Notes: generated from the sequence alone by a model not told the origin. A DNA stretch of 64,000 nt from Streptomyces sp. CBMA152 (GCF_014596475.1 NZ_MECJ01000039.1:124001-188000); one strand, 5' to 3'. Positions 9,501 to 20,198 are shown, counted from the first letter of the stretch. Program-made: numbers and translations.

Positions 9501-11104
9501 CGGACCTCTCGTATGCCCACGGTGTGAGCGGTACGCCGCTGCTCGGCGACACGATCGGACGCAACCTGGACCGGGCGATCGCCTTGTACGGCGAGCGCGA
9601 GGCACTGGTCGACGTGGCGTCGGGGCGGCGCTGGACGTATGCCCAATTCGGCGCGTCCGTTGGCGAGTTGGCACGCGCCCTGCTCGCCTCCGGCGTCGCG
9701 AAGGGCGACCGGGTCGGCATCTGGGCGGTGAACTGCCCGGAGTGGGTGCTCGTGCAGTACGCGACCGCGCGGATCGGCGCCATCATGGTGAACATCAACC
9801 CGGCGTACCGGGCGCACGAGCTCGCGTACGTACTGAAGCAGGCCGGGATCTCGATGCTCTTCGCCTCGCAGGAACACAAGGGCAGCGACTACCGGGCGCT
9901 GGTCGAGCAGGCGCGCCCGGAGTGCCCGGCGCTGCGGTCGGTGCACTATATCGGGGACGAGTCGTGGGACGGGTTGGTGAGCCGTGCGGAGGAGGTGACG
10001 GCCGATCAACTCCTTTTGCGCAAGGCCGAGTTGACGTGTGACGACCCGGTCAACATCCAGTACACCTCGGGCACCACCGGCTTCCCCAAGGGGGCGACGC
10101 TCTCCCATCACAACATCCTCAACAACGCGTATTTCGTCGGGGAGTCGATCGCGTACACCGAGCGGGACCGTATCTGTGTGCCGGTGCCGTTCTACCACTG
10201 CTTCGGCATGGTGATGGGCAACCTCGCGGCCACCTCGCACGGCGCGTGCGTCGTCATCCCGGCGCCGTCTTTCGACGCGGCGGCGACGCTGCGGACGGTC
10301 TCGGAGGAGCGGTGCACGTCGCTGTACGGGGTCCCGACGATGTTCATCGCCGAGCTGAACCTCCCGGACTTCGCCTCGTACGACCTGTCCTCGCTCCGCA
10401 CCGGGATCATGGCTGGGTCGCCGTGCCCGGTGGAGGTGATGAAGCGGGTCGTCGCCGAGATGAACATGGCCGAGGTGTCCATCTGTTACGGCATGACGGA
10501 GACCTCCCCGGTGTCCACCCAGACCCGCCGCGACGACGATCTGGAGCGCCGGACGGGGACGGTGGGGCGGGTGATACCGCACGTCGAGGTGAAGGTGGTG
10601 GACCCGGCGACCGGCGTCACCCTGCCGCGCGGCGAGGCGGGTGAGCTGTGCACACGTGGATACAGCGTGATGCTCGGCTACTGGGACGAACGGGAGCGGA
10701 CCGCCGAGGTGATCGACGCGGGGCGCTGGATGCACACGGGTGACCTGGCCGTGCTGCGCGAGGACGGTTACGTACAGGTCGTGGGCCGCATCAAGGACAT
10801 GATCATCCGAGGTGGCGAGAACATCTACCCGCGCGAGATCGAGGAGTTCCTCTACGCGCACCCGAAGATCGCCGATGTGCAGGTGGTGGGCGTGCCGGAC
10901 GAGAAGTACGGCGAGGAGATCCTGGCCTGCGTCATCCCGCGCGACCCCGCCGACCCGCCGACGCTCGACGACATCGCCGCGTTCTGCCGCGACCGGCTGG
11001 CGCGTTACAAGGTGCCGCGCAGGCTGCGGATCCTTCGTGACTTCCCCATGACGGTGAGTGGGAAGGTGCGGAAGGTGGAGTTGAGGGAGGGGTACGGGGA
11101 GTAG
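9497..11104 (+). CDS. AMP-forming fatty-acid-CoA ligase (FadD-like)
   Basis: 535 residues, starting at the GTG of a GTGA overlap with the previous ligase. Core motifs are IQYTSGTTGFPKGATLSH (AMP/Pi binding), ICYGMTETSPVS, HTGDLAVLREDGY, the GGENIYPREIEEF linker and the C-terminal SGKVRKVELRE lysine. The pattern is that of medium/long-chain acyl-CoA ligases feeding beta-oxidation. Two coupled ligases of different subfamilies plus a tautomerase suggest uptake of a mixed or aromatic acid substrate. No beta-oxidation genes are nearby. Confidence 0.88.
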   Translation: MTDLSYAHGVSGTPLLGDTIGRNLDRAIALYGEREALVDVASGRRWTYAQFGASVGELARALLASGVAKGDRVGIWAVNCPEWVLVQYATARIGAIMVNINPAYRAHELAYVLKQAGISMLFASQEHKGSDYRALVEQARPECPALRSVHYIGDESWDGLVSRAEEVTADQLLLRKAELTCDDPVNIQYTSGTTGFPKGATLSHHNILNNAYFVGESIAYTERDRICVPVPFYHCFGMVMGNLAATSHGACVVIPAPSFDAAATLRTVSEERCTSLYGVPTMFIAELNLPDFASYDLSSLRTGIMAGSPCPVEVMKRVVAEMNMAEVSICYGMTETSPVSTQTRRDDDLERRTGTVGRVIPHVEVKVVDPATGVTLPRGEAGELCTRGYSVMLGYWDERERTAEVIDAGRWMHTGDLAVLREDGYVQVVGRIKDMIIRGGENIYPREIEEFLYAHPKIADVQVVGVPDEKYGEEILACVIPRDPADPPTLDDIAAFCRDRLARYKVPRRLRILRDFPMTVSGKVRKVELREGYGE

Positions 11105-11108
11105 CCGC

Positions 11109-11870
11109 TTAGGGGTGGGGGCTCGGCGGGACCACCTGGCAGATCGGGGTGCGGCTCAGGTCCGTGCTGCCCCGGTCGCCGAGGAGTCCCGCCTCCCGTG
11201 CGAACCGGGGCAGCAGTTGGCTCAGGGCGCGATCGCCGTGCAGGGCCACGAGCATCAGGATCTCCCCGTCGGGGAGGCGGGGCCGGGTCATGGGCAGCGG
11301 GTGTGCGGCACGCAGCGAGGCGAGGAGGGCGTGCGCGGCCGGGGTGCGGCGGGGCAGGCAGAGCAGCGCGGTGGCTCCGGTCAACAGCAGTGCGGTGACG
11401 GCGAGTTGGGTGATGTGTGGCCGAGGTCCGAACACCACGGCCACCATCAGATTCAACGGGATCGCCGCCAGCAGGATCTGCGCGGCGGTCCATCGCGTGT
11501 GGCGGCGCAGCAGGCCGTCGGCGGTGAGGCCGTCGAGCAGGTTGTCGAGCGTCTGCCGCACCCTGGGTCGCGTGATGATCGCCCGCGCGTCCATCGGCGT
11601 CCGCAGCGACGTGGCGACGGCGTGCTGAAGCGGATCGGGCAGCCGTACGGGGAGCTCTGCGACGCGTACGGATACGGTGCCGGGGCGGTCGACGCCGATC
11701 GTGTTGCTCAGGTGGAGCCCGGTGAGCGCGACGGTCACGGCCGCCCGGGGCCCACCCCGTACGCACGCGGCGGCCACCGCGTCGAGCGAGGCCCGCCGGG
11801 CCGGGGCGGGGCGCAGCAGTGCCGCCGCCGTGATCAGCTGGATGCCCGCCGCCCCGATGAACCACCACAT
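11109..11870 (-). CDS. TIGR04222-domain membrane protein
   Basis: 253 residues. A short N-terminal membrane helix (WFIGAAGIQLITAAALL) precedes a soluble region, then two hydrophobic segments near residues 125-170 (AAQILLAAIPLNLMVAVVFG and LAVTALLLTGATALL). The paired phrases around LPDPLQHAVATSL and TPAAHALLASLR are typical of the actinobacterial TIGR04222 group, whose function is unknown. Its end converges on the acyl-CoA ligase stop with a 4-base gap. Confidence 0.7.
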   Translation of the reverse strand: MWWFIGAAGIQLITAAALLRPAPARRASLDAVAAACVRGGPRAAVTVALTGLHLSNTIGVDRPGTVSVRVAELPVRLPDPLQHAVATSLRTPMDARAIITRPRVRQTLDNLLDGLTADGLLRRHTRWTAAQILLAAIPLNLMVAVVFGPRPHITQLAVTALLLTGATALLCLPRRTPAAHALLASLRAAHPLPMTRPRLPDGEILMLVALHGDRALSQLLPRFAREAGLLGDRGSTDLSRTPICQVVPPSPHP

Positions 11871-11994
11871 GGCCGTCCGCCTCCCCCGAGGGTGCCTGTG
11901 GGGGAATGTCCCCGGGGTGGGGAGGTCCGAAGCGGCGAGGGCAGTTCTCAGAGCTTGATTTGAGGTTAGGGGGTCCTCGGATTTCTACGGCTTT

Positions 11995-13209
11995 CTACGG
12001 CCCGGTGACGATGAGCTCGTCCGCCGCGTCGTTCACGGGCTGCGGGGTGCCGGTGAGGTCCATGACGAAGAGCGGGATGCGCAGCTCGTCACCACGAGTG
12101 CGGGCGTCCTTGGTGTACCCGGCGAGCGAGAAGTACACGCTGGTGGACGAGTTGCTGAGCCCGTTCAGCCACAGGCACTCCACGGCCCGCAGGGAGGCCG
12201 GGCGGGTCGTCGGGTCGACCTGGGCGACCAGTCCGGGACCGCGCAGATCGATCCCGGAGGCGGGTCGGGCCTCGGACTGCAGCACATCGCGGAACCCGAG
12301 CCACTTCAGATAGAGCGCCGCCGCCGTCACCGCGTCGCGGGCGGTACGGATGGTCACCGGACGGAACGCCGTACGCGGTGCCGGGGCGGTCGGCGGGACC
12401 GGGATGTGGACCGGCAGCGGGACGGGCGGCGCGGTGACCGGGCGTACGGGGATCCGCAGCACCGTGCCGCACGAGCACCCGAGCTCGGGCTGCGGCCACT
12501 GGTCCTCCCGCCCGCACCTGCCGCAGCGCACGACGACCCAGTCCTCGTTCCAGGTGCGATGAGTGATCGGCTCGGGCGAGCCGCCGCGTGCGAGCGGGGG
12601 CGCGAGGGGAGCGCCGCAGGGGCAGGGGTAGGAGGTCGGTGTGTACCGGTGCTCGCGTCGGCACGCGGGACACCGCACGGCGACACCGTCGCCACCGGCG
12701 CCGCGCCCACCACCGGGCCTGGGCGGCCTGTGCCCGCCACCGGGGCCGTGCGTGTCGCCGGGACCGCTCGTGTCGCCGGGACCGCTCGTGTTGCCCGGGC
12801 CGCCCGTGTTGCCAGGGCCACCGGTGCCGCCCGCGCTGCCGGTGCCGCCCGTGCTGCGAGGGGTGCCGCCACCGAGGTGTCTGCTGCCGGGACTGTCGAT
12901 TCCGCCTCCTGGCGCACCGGTGCCACCGCTCATGCCGTCACGAGTCATGCCGCTGCCGGTCGAGCCGCCGCCTTCGGTCCGGCCGAGGCCGCTGGCCCAG
13001 CCGTCCCGGAACCATCCGTTGGCACGGATGTCGCCGGGGTCGTCACCCCAGCCGAGGTCGGGCCCGCCGATGTCTCCGGTGCCTGTGTCCGGGCCGAAGC
13101 CGGGCCCGTCACCGACGCCCCCGGCACCTGCGGCCTCGCCGAAGCCGCGCCCGTCGTCCACCCCGTCGCCCATGCCCTTCACCCCGCGCTCGCCGCCCGA
13201 TCCGCCCAT
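11995..13209 (-). CDS. Gly-rich protein with two zinc ribbons and a C-terminal restriction-endonuclease-like domain
   Basis: 404 residues in three parts. Residues 1-170 are glycine/proline/threonine-rich low complexity with GPGN/SGPGD repeats. Residues ~175-260 contain two four-cysteine ribbons (RCPACRREH...PCPCGAPL and VRCGRCGRED...GCSCGTVL). The last ~115 residues (TARDAVTAAALYLKWLGF...ASGIDLRGPGLVAQVD...CLWLNG) resemble the Mrr/VRR nuclease-like fold, with an acidic D and a later VAQVD in place of the usual ExK. It is divergent from gcl. The function is unknown; DNA binding or quality control is only an inference. Confidence 0.55.
   Translation of the reverse strand: MGGSGGERGVKGMGDGVDDGRGFGEAAGAGGVGDGPGFGPDTGTGDIGGPDLGWGDDPGDIRANGWFRDGWASGLGRTEGGGSTGSGMTRDGMSGGTGAPGGGIDSPGSRHLGGGTPRSTGGTGSAGGTGGPGNTGGPGNTSGPGDTSGPGDTHGPGGGHRPPRPGGGRGAGGDGVAVRCPACRREHRYTPTSYPCPCGAPLAPPLARGGSPEPITHRTWNEDWVVVRCGRCGREDQWPQPELGCSCGTVLRIPVRPVTAPPVPLPVHIPVPPTAPAPRTAFRPVTIRTARDAVTAAALYLKWLGFRDVLQSEARPASGIDLRGPGLVAQVDPTTRPASLRAVECLWLNGLSNSSTSVYFSLAGYTKDARTRGDELRIPLFVMDLTGTPQPVNDAADELIVTGP
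12751..12822. repeat. Four 18-bp tandem units in the Gly-rich coding region
   Basis: Units at 12751, 12769, 12787 and 12805, each 18 bp. The first two are identical; the last two diverge by a few bases. They encode the repeated (T/S)GPG(N/D) hexapeptides of the zinc-ribbon protein and could expand or contract by slippage without changing frame. Confidence 0.8.
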
Positions 13210-13253
13210 CGTCCTCCACCGAGGCCCGTGGGGGAGGCGACTTCTGGGATCCC

Positions 13254-13282
13254 TTGACGCGCCTGCGTACGCCCCTTATGTT
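13254..13282 (+). promoter_or_regulatory. Candidate gcl promoter
   Basis: TTGACG at 13254-13259 and TATGTT at 13277-13282 are separated by 17 bases, a good sigma-70-type pair. The tandem TTCC-N7-GGAA boxes begin 3 bases after the -10, so a bound repressor would block initiation. Confidence 0.6.
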
Positions 13283-13284
13283 TC

Positions 13285-13320
13285 TTCCATATCGCAGAAC
13301 TAAACTTCCGCATTACGGAA
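13285..13320 (+). promoter_or_regulatory. Tandem TTCC-N7-GGAA operators of gcl (AllR-type candidates)
   Basis: The box at 13285-13299 reads TTCCATATCGCAGAA and the perfect palindrome at 13306-13320 reads TTCCGCATTACGGAA. They are 6 bases apart (21 bp centre to centre). The same pair, with almost the same bases and the same spacing, precedes hyi at 28507-28542. Assignment to the IclR-family regulator at 51703-52503 is an inference. Confidence 0.7.
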
Positions 13321-13380
13321 TTAAGGCTCTCAGGTGGCGCGACAGAGCCCGACTCCGCCAGGCCGAAGCAGGAGCACTCC

Positions 13381-15162
<1,782 letters not shown>

Positions 15163-15215
15163 CAGTTCGCACGTAACGGACGTACGTCACGTACATCACG
15201 TACGTACGACTCCGT

Positions 15216-15259
15216 TACGTGAGCGAGCCCGCCCGCATACGTGAGCGAGCCCGCCCGCA
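15216..15259. repeat. 22-bp perfect tandem duplication
   Basis: The 22-base unit at 15216-15237 is repeated exactly at 15238-15259. It lies between the gcl stop and a hairpin, downstream of a stretch rich in CGTACGT. No gene is disrupted. Confidence 0.85.
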
Positions 15260-15263
15260 AGAC

Positions 15264-15308
15264 CGACGGCTCCGGTGTTTCCCGTGGGGGGTGGCATCGG
15301 AGCCGTCG
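15264..15308 (+). terminator. Hairpin after gcl
   Basis: Arms CGACGGCTCCG (15264-15274) and CGGAGCCGTCG (15298-15308) form a perfect 11-bp stem with a 23-base loop. It is about 100 bases downstream of gcl with no T-run. It is plausible as the gcl terminator. Confidence 0.5.
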
Positions 15309-15489
15309 CCGTTCACTCGTTAGCGTTCACCCCACAGGAGACGCCGCGCACGATGCACCATCTGCCTATTCGCACCTGTTCCGGACACGCTTTGAGCCCG
15401 GCATTGCTGGGCCCACAGGCCAATCGTGTCGAATCCGAGACGAGTGAAGGCCAGTGGGACGGGCCGCGACGGCGCATACTGGTACGACC

Positions 15490-15711
15490 ATGACGCAGCC
15501 GTCCGCGCCGAGGCGCCACCTGCCCACCAGTCCCTTCAAAGCTCCGGTCGACCCGCAGGCCAAGACCTTCGAACTGGGCGACCGGGTCTCCCACGACCAG
15601 TTCGGCCTGGGCAGGATCGTGGGCGTCGAGGACGGAGTCGCCATGCTCGTCGACTTCGGCTCCCGACGCGCCCGCATCCTGAGCCCCTACACCCGCATGC
15701 ACCGCCTCTGA
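15490..15711 (+). CDS. Small conserved protein with a CarD/KOW-like segment
   Basis: 73 residues. The ATG at 15490 (MTQPSAPRRHLPTSPF) was chosen because upstream codons are poor. The core is FELGDRVSHDQFGLGRIVGVEDGV...VDFGSRRARILSPYTRM. The phrase GDRVxHxxFGxGxIVGVE is like the beta-barrel of CarD_CdnL_TRCF or UvrD-type C-terminal domains. The family is common in Streptomyces. The function is not known; a nucleic-acid or protein-binding barrel is an inference. Confidence 0.75.
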   Translation: MTQPSAPRRHLPTSPFKAPVDPQAKTFELGDRVSHDQFGLGRIVGVEDGVAMLVDFGSRRARILSPYTRMHRL

Positions 15712-15751
15712 AAAGAGCCGGGAAAAACCCCGATCAGGGCCTTCGTCCGCG

Positions 15752-17089
15752 TCAGTGGGCGGGGCCCTGACGCGTTTCCGTCGCGGTCGTGCCCTTCGCG
15801 CGCGCCCGGTCCATGTCCCGCCACTCGGGCCGCAGCGCGGTCAGGGTCGTGGTGAGGAAGTACGCCGCCCCGCCCGCCAGCAGGACCGCCGTGAGCCCGA
15901 ACGAGGCCACGCTCGCCCCGGCGATCAGCCCGCCCAGGGGGATACCGGCCCAGGCCAGCGAGTCGCCCAGGGCGTTGACCCGGCCCAGCAGCGGCCGCGG
16001 CACCCGCTCGAAGGTGATGGCCCCCAGGATCGGATTGAGGAAGCCCGCGCCGAACCCGCTGGCGGCGAACACCACCAGTACCGCCCACATCGGCGCGTCG
16101 GCGGCGAGCACGAGGAACCTCGGCGCTCCGGCGAGCAGAAAGCCGCCGAAGAACACCAGTCGGCGCCGCATCCGGTGTGCCACGGCTGCGGCGATCAGGC
16201 TGCCGCCCACCGCCGCGAACCCCATCACGCTGCCGGCCAGGCCCATCGCGGAGGGGCCGTGGCCGGACTCGCGCGCCCAGACCGGCATGAGCAGCGAGGA
16301 GAACGCCGCGTCCAGGAGGTTGAGGATGCCGACCGTGACGATGATGGTGAGCAGCAGCGGCTCCTGCCGCAGGAACCGGAAGCCGTCACCGAAGCGGTGC
16401 CAATAGCCGGGCTCGTGCTCGGGCTCTTGCCTGTGCTCGTGCTCGGGAGGACCTTCCGCCGCAGGTGAGGCGTACGCACTCCTCCGAGGCAGGGCAAGAG
16501 CGATGATCACCGAACCCGACGCGAAGCACACCGCGTCGGCGGTGAGGGCGGTCAGCGGCCCGAGGAACGCCACGGCCGCACCTCCGATCGCCAGGCCGAC
16601 TGTGGAGGCGAGCCGTTCGGTCACACCGGCCAGTCCGGCGGCCCGCTCCAGTGGCATCCGAGCGCGTTCGGCCGCCTCCGGAACCATGACCTCCTTGGCC
16701 AGGTCGCCGGGACCACGGGCCGCGCCGATCACCGCGACGAGCACCAGCAGTGGCCAGAACGACAGCATGTGGAGGACATGGAGCAGCGGGATCGCACCGG
16801 CGGCGCTCGCGCTGATCACATCGGTCACCCATGACACGGAACGCGGCCCGGCCCGGTCCACCAGCGGTCCTGTGAACGCCTTGACCACGACGTACGGGAC
16901 CATCTCGCAGAACGCCACCAGTCCTGTCCGGGTGGCGCTGCCGGTGGTGGCGAGCACGAACCAGGGCAGGGCGATGGCGGAGATCCGGGTACCGGTCAAC
17001 GAGACGGCCATCGCGGCCAGTACGCCACCGAGCGGCCGTAAGGACCGCGCGCCGGATATCCGTTCCGCTTCCACCGCTTCCGCCGTCAC
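15752..17089 (-). CDS. MFS transporter (drug-exporter type)
   Basis: 445 residues with about 12 hydrophobic segments. The loop 2-3 motif (FTGPLVDRAGPRSVSWVTD) is a variant of the MFS signature, and a second pseudo-repeat begins near residue 230 after a charged EHEHRQEPEHEPGYWHRF loop. The arrangement resembles MFS_3 (enterobactin/macrolide-type) exporters. The ATG overlaps the stop of the ArsR-like regulator gene (ATGA at 17086-17089), so the regulator and exporter are co-translated. The regulator probably senses the exported compound. Confidence 0.85.
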   Translation of the reverse strand: MTAEAVEAERISGARSLRPLGGVLAAMAVSLTGTRISAIALPWFVLATTGSATRTGLVAFCEMVPYVVVKAFTGPLVDRAGPRSVSWVTDVISASAAGAIPLLHVLHMLSFWPLLVLVAVIGAARGPGDLAKEVMVPEAAERARMPLERAAGLAGVTERLASTVGLAIGGAAVAFLGPLTALTADAVCFASGSVIIALALPRRSAYASPAAEGPPEHEHRQEPEHEPGYWHRFGDGFRFLRQEPLLLTIIVTVGILNLLDAAFSSLLMPVWARESGHGPSAMGLAGSVMGFAAVGGSLIAAAVAHRMRRRLVFFGGFLLAGAPRFLVLAADAPMWAVLVVFAASGFGAGFLNPILGAITFERVPRPLLGRVNALGDSLAWAGIPLGGLIAGASVASFGLTAVLLAGGAAYFLTTTLTALRPEWRDMDRARAKGTTATETRQGPAH

Positions 17090-17733
17090 GACGACTCCGG
17101 CCCCGACTCCTCGGTCTCACCGAGGTCGGGCAGGATGTGCACGATGACGGAGACCCGCTCGGCGCCCTCGGGGGCACCGGCCGCGCCCTCCGGAACGGCC
17201 CGCCGGTAGCGGTTGATGACGGCCCTCAACTCCTCGTCGAGGGAGGTGGCTTCCTCCGCCGTGAGTTGCAGCGTCCAGTCGCTCATGTCGAAGGTGTCCC
17301 GCCAGGAACGGGGCATCGTGGCGAGCTCGTTGATCGCGCGCTGGGCGCGCTGGGCGTACGTGGTGGCCACGGACTGCATATACGTCAGCGCGGCCTCGGG
17401 CTCCTGCTCGGCCAGGTCCCCTTCCTCGAACCACGTCGCCTGATGCACCGAACGCCACCAGCGCTCCCGTGCGTTCCCGCGCTCGGCGTCCTCCTCGACG
17501 AACCCCGCCGCGCCGAGCTGGCGCAGGTGATAGCTGGCCGTACCGGAATTGACCCCGAGCCGCTCGGCGAGCCGCGTGGCCGTCGAGGGCCCGTGCCGCC
17601 GCAACAGCCCGACCAGCTGCACACGTACGGGATGCGCCATGGCACGCAGCCCTTTCGCGTCCAGGACGACGGCCCTGGGCCCAACATCCGGCGCCTGCTT
17701 GCCACTCGAACCACTCTCGCGTGAATCGGTCAT
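17086..17733 (-). CDS. ArsR/HTH_20-type transcriptional regulator
   Basis: 215 residues from ATG 17733 (MTDSRESGSSG); upstream in-frame codons were rejected because they lack family similarity. The winged HTH at residues 25-95 (MAHPVRVQLVGLLRRHGPS, LGVNSGTASYHLRQL, GFVEE) is of the ArsR/helix_turn_helix_20 kind. It is followed by a long alpha-helical C-terminal region (MSDWTLQLTAEEA...INRYRR). Regulators of this architecture are typically paired with MFS exporters, as here. Confidence 0.85.
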   Translation of the reverse strand: MTDSRESGSSGKQAPDVGPRAVVLDAKGLRAMAHPVRVQLVGLLRRHGPSTATRLAERLGVNSGTASYHLRQLGAAGFVEEDAERGNARERWWRSVHQATWFEEGDLAEQEPEAALTYMQSVATTYAQRAQRAINELATMPRSWRDTFDMSDWTLQLTAEEATSLDEELRAVINRYRRAVPEGAAGAPEGAERVSVIVHILPDLGETEESGPESS

Positions 17734-17838
17734 GCCACGCACGATAGACCGCAAAGAGTTCTTCGCAAAGAGTTCTTCGAGAAGAACTCTTTGCGGTTCC
17801 GGCCAATGAACGTGCTCTCGTTGTTCATCAGTTAGGGC

Positions 17839-18264
17839 GTGCACAAGCAGGGCTTGCCCGTACCGCTGCACGTGTGCGTCCGTGCGGGCCAAGTCCCGAG
17901 CCTCTTGGGGCGGCGTCCAGCAGCCGAGAGGACCCGGGCGCTCGGAGATTGTCTTCTGGGGGGAGAGACGCCCGTCGCGAGCAGCGCGGACGATCTCACA
18001 CTTCAGGCGCCCGTACCGCCGCAGGGCTGGTCAGTCGATGAGGTCAAGGCGTACTTCCCTGCTCCAGACGGGGATTTTGTTCTCAGTGATCGGACCTTGT
18101 ACTACCGCGACCCCCGCGGTCAGGTTCACCTGCTGCCTCTTTCGTCAATCTCCTCATGGCGCCAGAGGCGATCCAACCGGTACCCCCAGCTCCCCCGAAG
18201 TCTTCAGCGCCGGGTCCTGGAGGTCGAGGTCGGCATGGTCGGACGGCCAGCGATACCTGCTTGA
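17839..18264 (+). pseudogene. Possible gene remnant
   Basis: An open frame of up to 141 codons contains one protein-like stretch (about 17990-18150: GWSVDEVKAYFPAPDGDF, LYYRDPRGQVHLLPLSS) with lower GC than neighbours. The beginning and end of the frame look non-coding. It could be the remains of a small gene. I recognise no family. The surrounding 17.75-18.53 kb otherwise holds nothing I can support. Confidence 0.2.
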
Positions 18265-18537
18265 GTCGGGCAAGATCTTTGCTCGGCAGATCCGCAAGAC
18301 GGGGAAGATCAGCTGTCGGTGGTGGTGACGCCTGGAGCATGCGTGGCGTATTCCCTCCTTGACCACGCCAGCGCGGACCGCTTCCCGGTGTGCGTACGGG
18401 TTAGCCGTGTTGGTGACGGTGGGTTGGATGCAGCCCCAGCCGCTTTCCTGCATGCTGAGCGCCGCCAGGTCTGCCCGCATCGTCTCTGCCGTGGCACGGG
18501 CCTCCGTCCGGCTGCCCTGAGGAGGCCGGCATGTCCA

Positions 18538-18735
18538 TCACTGATGGATTCCGGAGGCGTGGTCACGGATCTCTGTGGCGTGCCGGGCGGCCTGCGCGAT
18601 GTTTTCGGCGTTCCTGGCGGCTGTGAGCTGTCTCCAGTTGGCGGCGCAGACCCCGCAGCGCGGCGCGGGTGCGCAGTCCAGCACCCATGCGGTGAGTCCC
18701 GCCGGCAGGTCGGCAGTGTGTTCCTCGGCCGCCAT
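18538..18735 (-). CDS. Small conserved Streptomyces protein
   Basis: 65 residues from ATG 18735. Two cysteine-containing stretches (LDCAPAPRCGVCAANWRQL) are followed by an amphipathic helix (AENIAQAARHATEIRDHAS). The CxxC spacing suggests metal binding. It is the last gene of a minus-strand run after the HTH regulator at 18826, as is common for DUF5753 loci. The function is unknown. Confidence 0.55.
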   Translation of the reverse strand: MAAEEHTADLPAGLTAWVLDCAPAPRCGVCAANWRQLTAARNAENIAQAARHATEIRDHASGIHQ

Positions 18736-18825
18736 GGATGCTCCCCGACTTGATCGCTGGACATCACCCAGGCTGAAACCGAGCAGGGGGTGGGGTCTAC
18801 GAACGTGTGTGGACTTGCGCGCCGG

Positions 18826-19680
18826 TTACGCGAGGGCGTCGACCGCCGCAGTGATCAACGCCTTGGCCTGTGTGCCATACACGGCGATCGCGGACAGTGC
18901 GGCGAACTCTTTCGCGTACTGCGTGATCTCGCCGGGCTGTGTCACTGTCAGATGCGCGGAGACGAGCTCCACGTTCACCTGGGCGTCGTCGTACAGGGTG
19001 AAGGACTCGACCGGCCAACCCGCGCCGCGCGGAGTGCCCAGCGGGATGATGCCAAGGCTGACCGAGGGCAACGACGCGACGGAGAGCAGGTGGCCGAGAG
19101 CGTCGGTCATGGTGTCACTGTCCCCGATGACCGTGCGCAGCACCCATTCCTCTTCCTCGACGAGCATGGCGAATCGGTGATCACCGGAGTGCAAGACGCG
19201 CTGCCGGTCCATACGGACGGCCACGGCGTCGTCGACGTCCCCGGGCACGTTTCGTACGTGGGCCACGGTGCCCAGCACGGCGCGCGTGTAGGCCGCTGAC
19301 TGGAGCAGGCCCGGAATCACCCAGGATTGGTAGACGCGGAAGCGGCGGGTGCGTTCGAACGGCGGCGCGACGGACTGCTGGACGTGCGTGAGGCCTGCAC
19401 GTTCCATCCGGCGCCACTCGACATACATGCCCTCGACAGCTCGGGTCGTGGCGATGAGATCGGCGGTCTGGTCCTGGGCGTCGCAGTGCAGTGTGTAGGC
19501 GCGGATGTCTCCGTCCGACGGAACGGTCCGTCCGTGCTCGATGCGGCTGCACTTGGACTCGTGCCACCCTGACCGCTCGGCCAGCGCCCGCGCGGTCAGC
19601 CCCGCCTCCTTCCGGATCTCGCGCAGCCGCCCGCCGAGGGCCCTGCGGGCTTCGGCGACGCTGGAAGACGAACTGCTCAA
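18826..19680 (-). CDS. XRE-type HTH regulator with DUF5753 domain (Scr1/WhiJ family)
   Basis: 284 residues. The start is taken as TTG 19680, because TTGA overlaps the stop of the upstream DUF6879 gene by 4 bases; longer starts would overlap by 43. The HTH is at residues 10-65 (LGGRLREIRKEAGLTARALAE, HESKCSRIEHGR). The DUF5753 effector domain follows (YVEWRRMERAGL, WVIPGLLQSAAYTRAVL, RMDRQRVL, MLVEEEEWVLRTVIGD, SLGIIPLGT). This regulator family controls developmental or toxin-like partners encoded next door. It probably autoregulates its operon. Confidence 0.85.
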   Translation of the reverse strand: MSSSSSSVAEARRALGGRLREIRKEAGLTARALAERSGWHESKCSRIEHGRTVPSDGDIRAYTLHCDAQDQTADLIATTRAVEGMYVEWRRMERAGLTHVQQSVAPPFERTRRFRVYQSWVIPGLLQSAAYTRAVLGTVAHVRNVPGDVDDAVAVRMDRQRVLHSGDHRFAMLVEEEEWVLRTVIGDSDTMTDALGHLLSVASLPSVSLGIIPLGTPRGAGWPVESFTLYDDAQVNVELVSAHLTVTQPGEITQYAKEFAALSAIAVYGTQAKALITAAVDALA

Positions 19681-20198
19681 TGAGGTGCGTACTCCGAGTG
19701 GTCGACGGCAAGGGTCCACACTGCGTCGAAAGCGTCGGCGCAGAGCTTGACGACCCTCGGGTCATCCGTGAACTCCTCGTCGTCCGGAGCGAGTTCCCCA
19801 TCACCGGCGAAGTGGTGGAAGAGAACGGACGCCCCGTCGAAGAGCCAGAAGTCGTTGCCGGGCAGCGCCAGCCCGGAGGTCCGGCGACGCGGCAGCCACC
19901 GGACCTGTTCGCCTGCCTTCACGTTGGGCCCGGTCAGGTGATGCTCGAACTTGATGTAGTCGGCTACCGGCTCCGACACGATACGGGCCCGCCGCACCGC
20001 GACCCCCTGGGCGACGAGATCGCCGACCAGACGCAGCCAGGGACGCCGGTCCGGGTCGCTGTCGGCCGGGTCGTCCCGGGCCCCGTTCTGCCAGGCGACG
20101 AACCGGGGGTCGGAGCGCATGTACCCGTCGCGCATCTCCAGGTGGACGGCCGAACGGGTGCAGCCCCGCAGCCGGTCCTCAAGAGTCGGCAACGCCAC
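19677..20198 (-). CDS. DUF6879-family protein
   Basis: 173 residues from GTG 20198. The core is HLEMRDGYMRSDPRF, RARIVSEPVADYIKFEHHLT, VKAGEQVRWLPRR and NDFWLFDGASVLFHHF. A paralogous core occurs in the protein at 23033-23788 (HLEMRKGYAVDQ, FWIFDSHIVALCLFDDDDN). DUF6879 genes occur beside Scr1/WhiJ-type regulators. The biochemical role is unknown, but it is usually proposed to be the effector or partner of the HTH protein. Its start overlaps the preceding small gene by 20 bases. Confidence 0.8.
   Translation of the reverse strand: MALPTLEDRLRGCTRSAVHLEMRDGYMRSDPRFVAWQNGARDDPADSDPDRRPWLRLVGDLVAQGVAVRRARIVSEPVADYIKFEHHLTGPNVKAGEQVRWLPRRRTSGLALPGNDFWLFDGASVLFHHFAGDGELAPDDEEFTDDPRVVKLCADAFDAVWTLAVDHSEYAPH

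Noticed and set aside
12751..12822. Regular 18-bp repeats considered as a CRISPR array
   Set aside because: Units are contiguous without spacers and lie in frame inside a coding region.
15734..15770. 8-bp inverted repeat near the MFS stop as a terminator
   Set aside because: Short stem with a long loop that partly overlaps the coding end; too weak to call.
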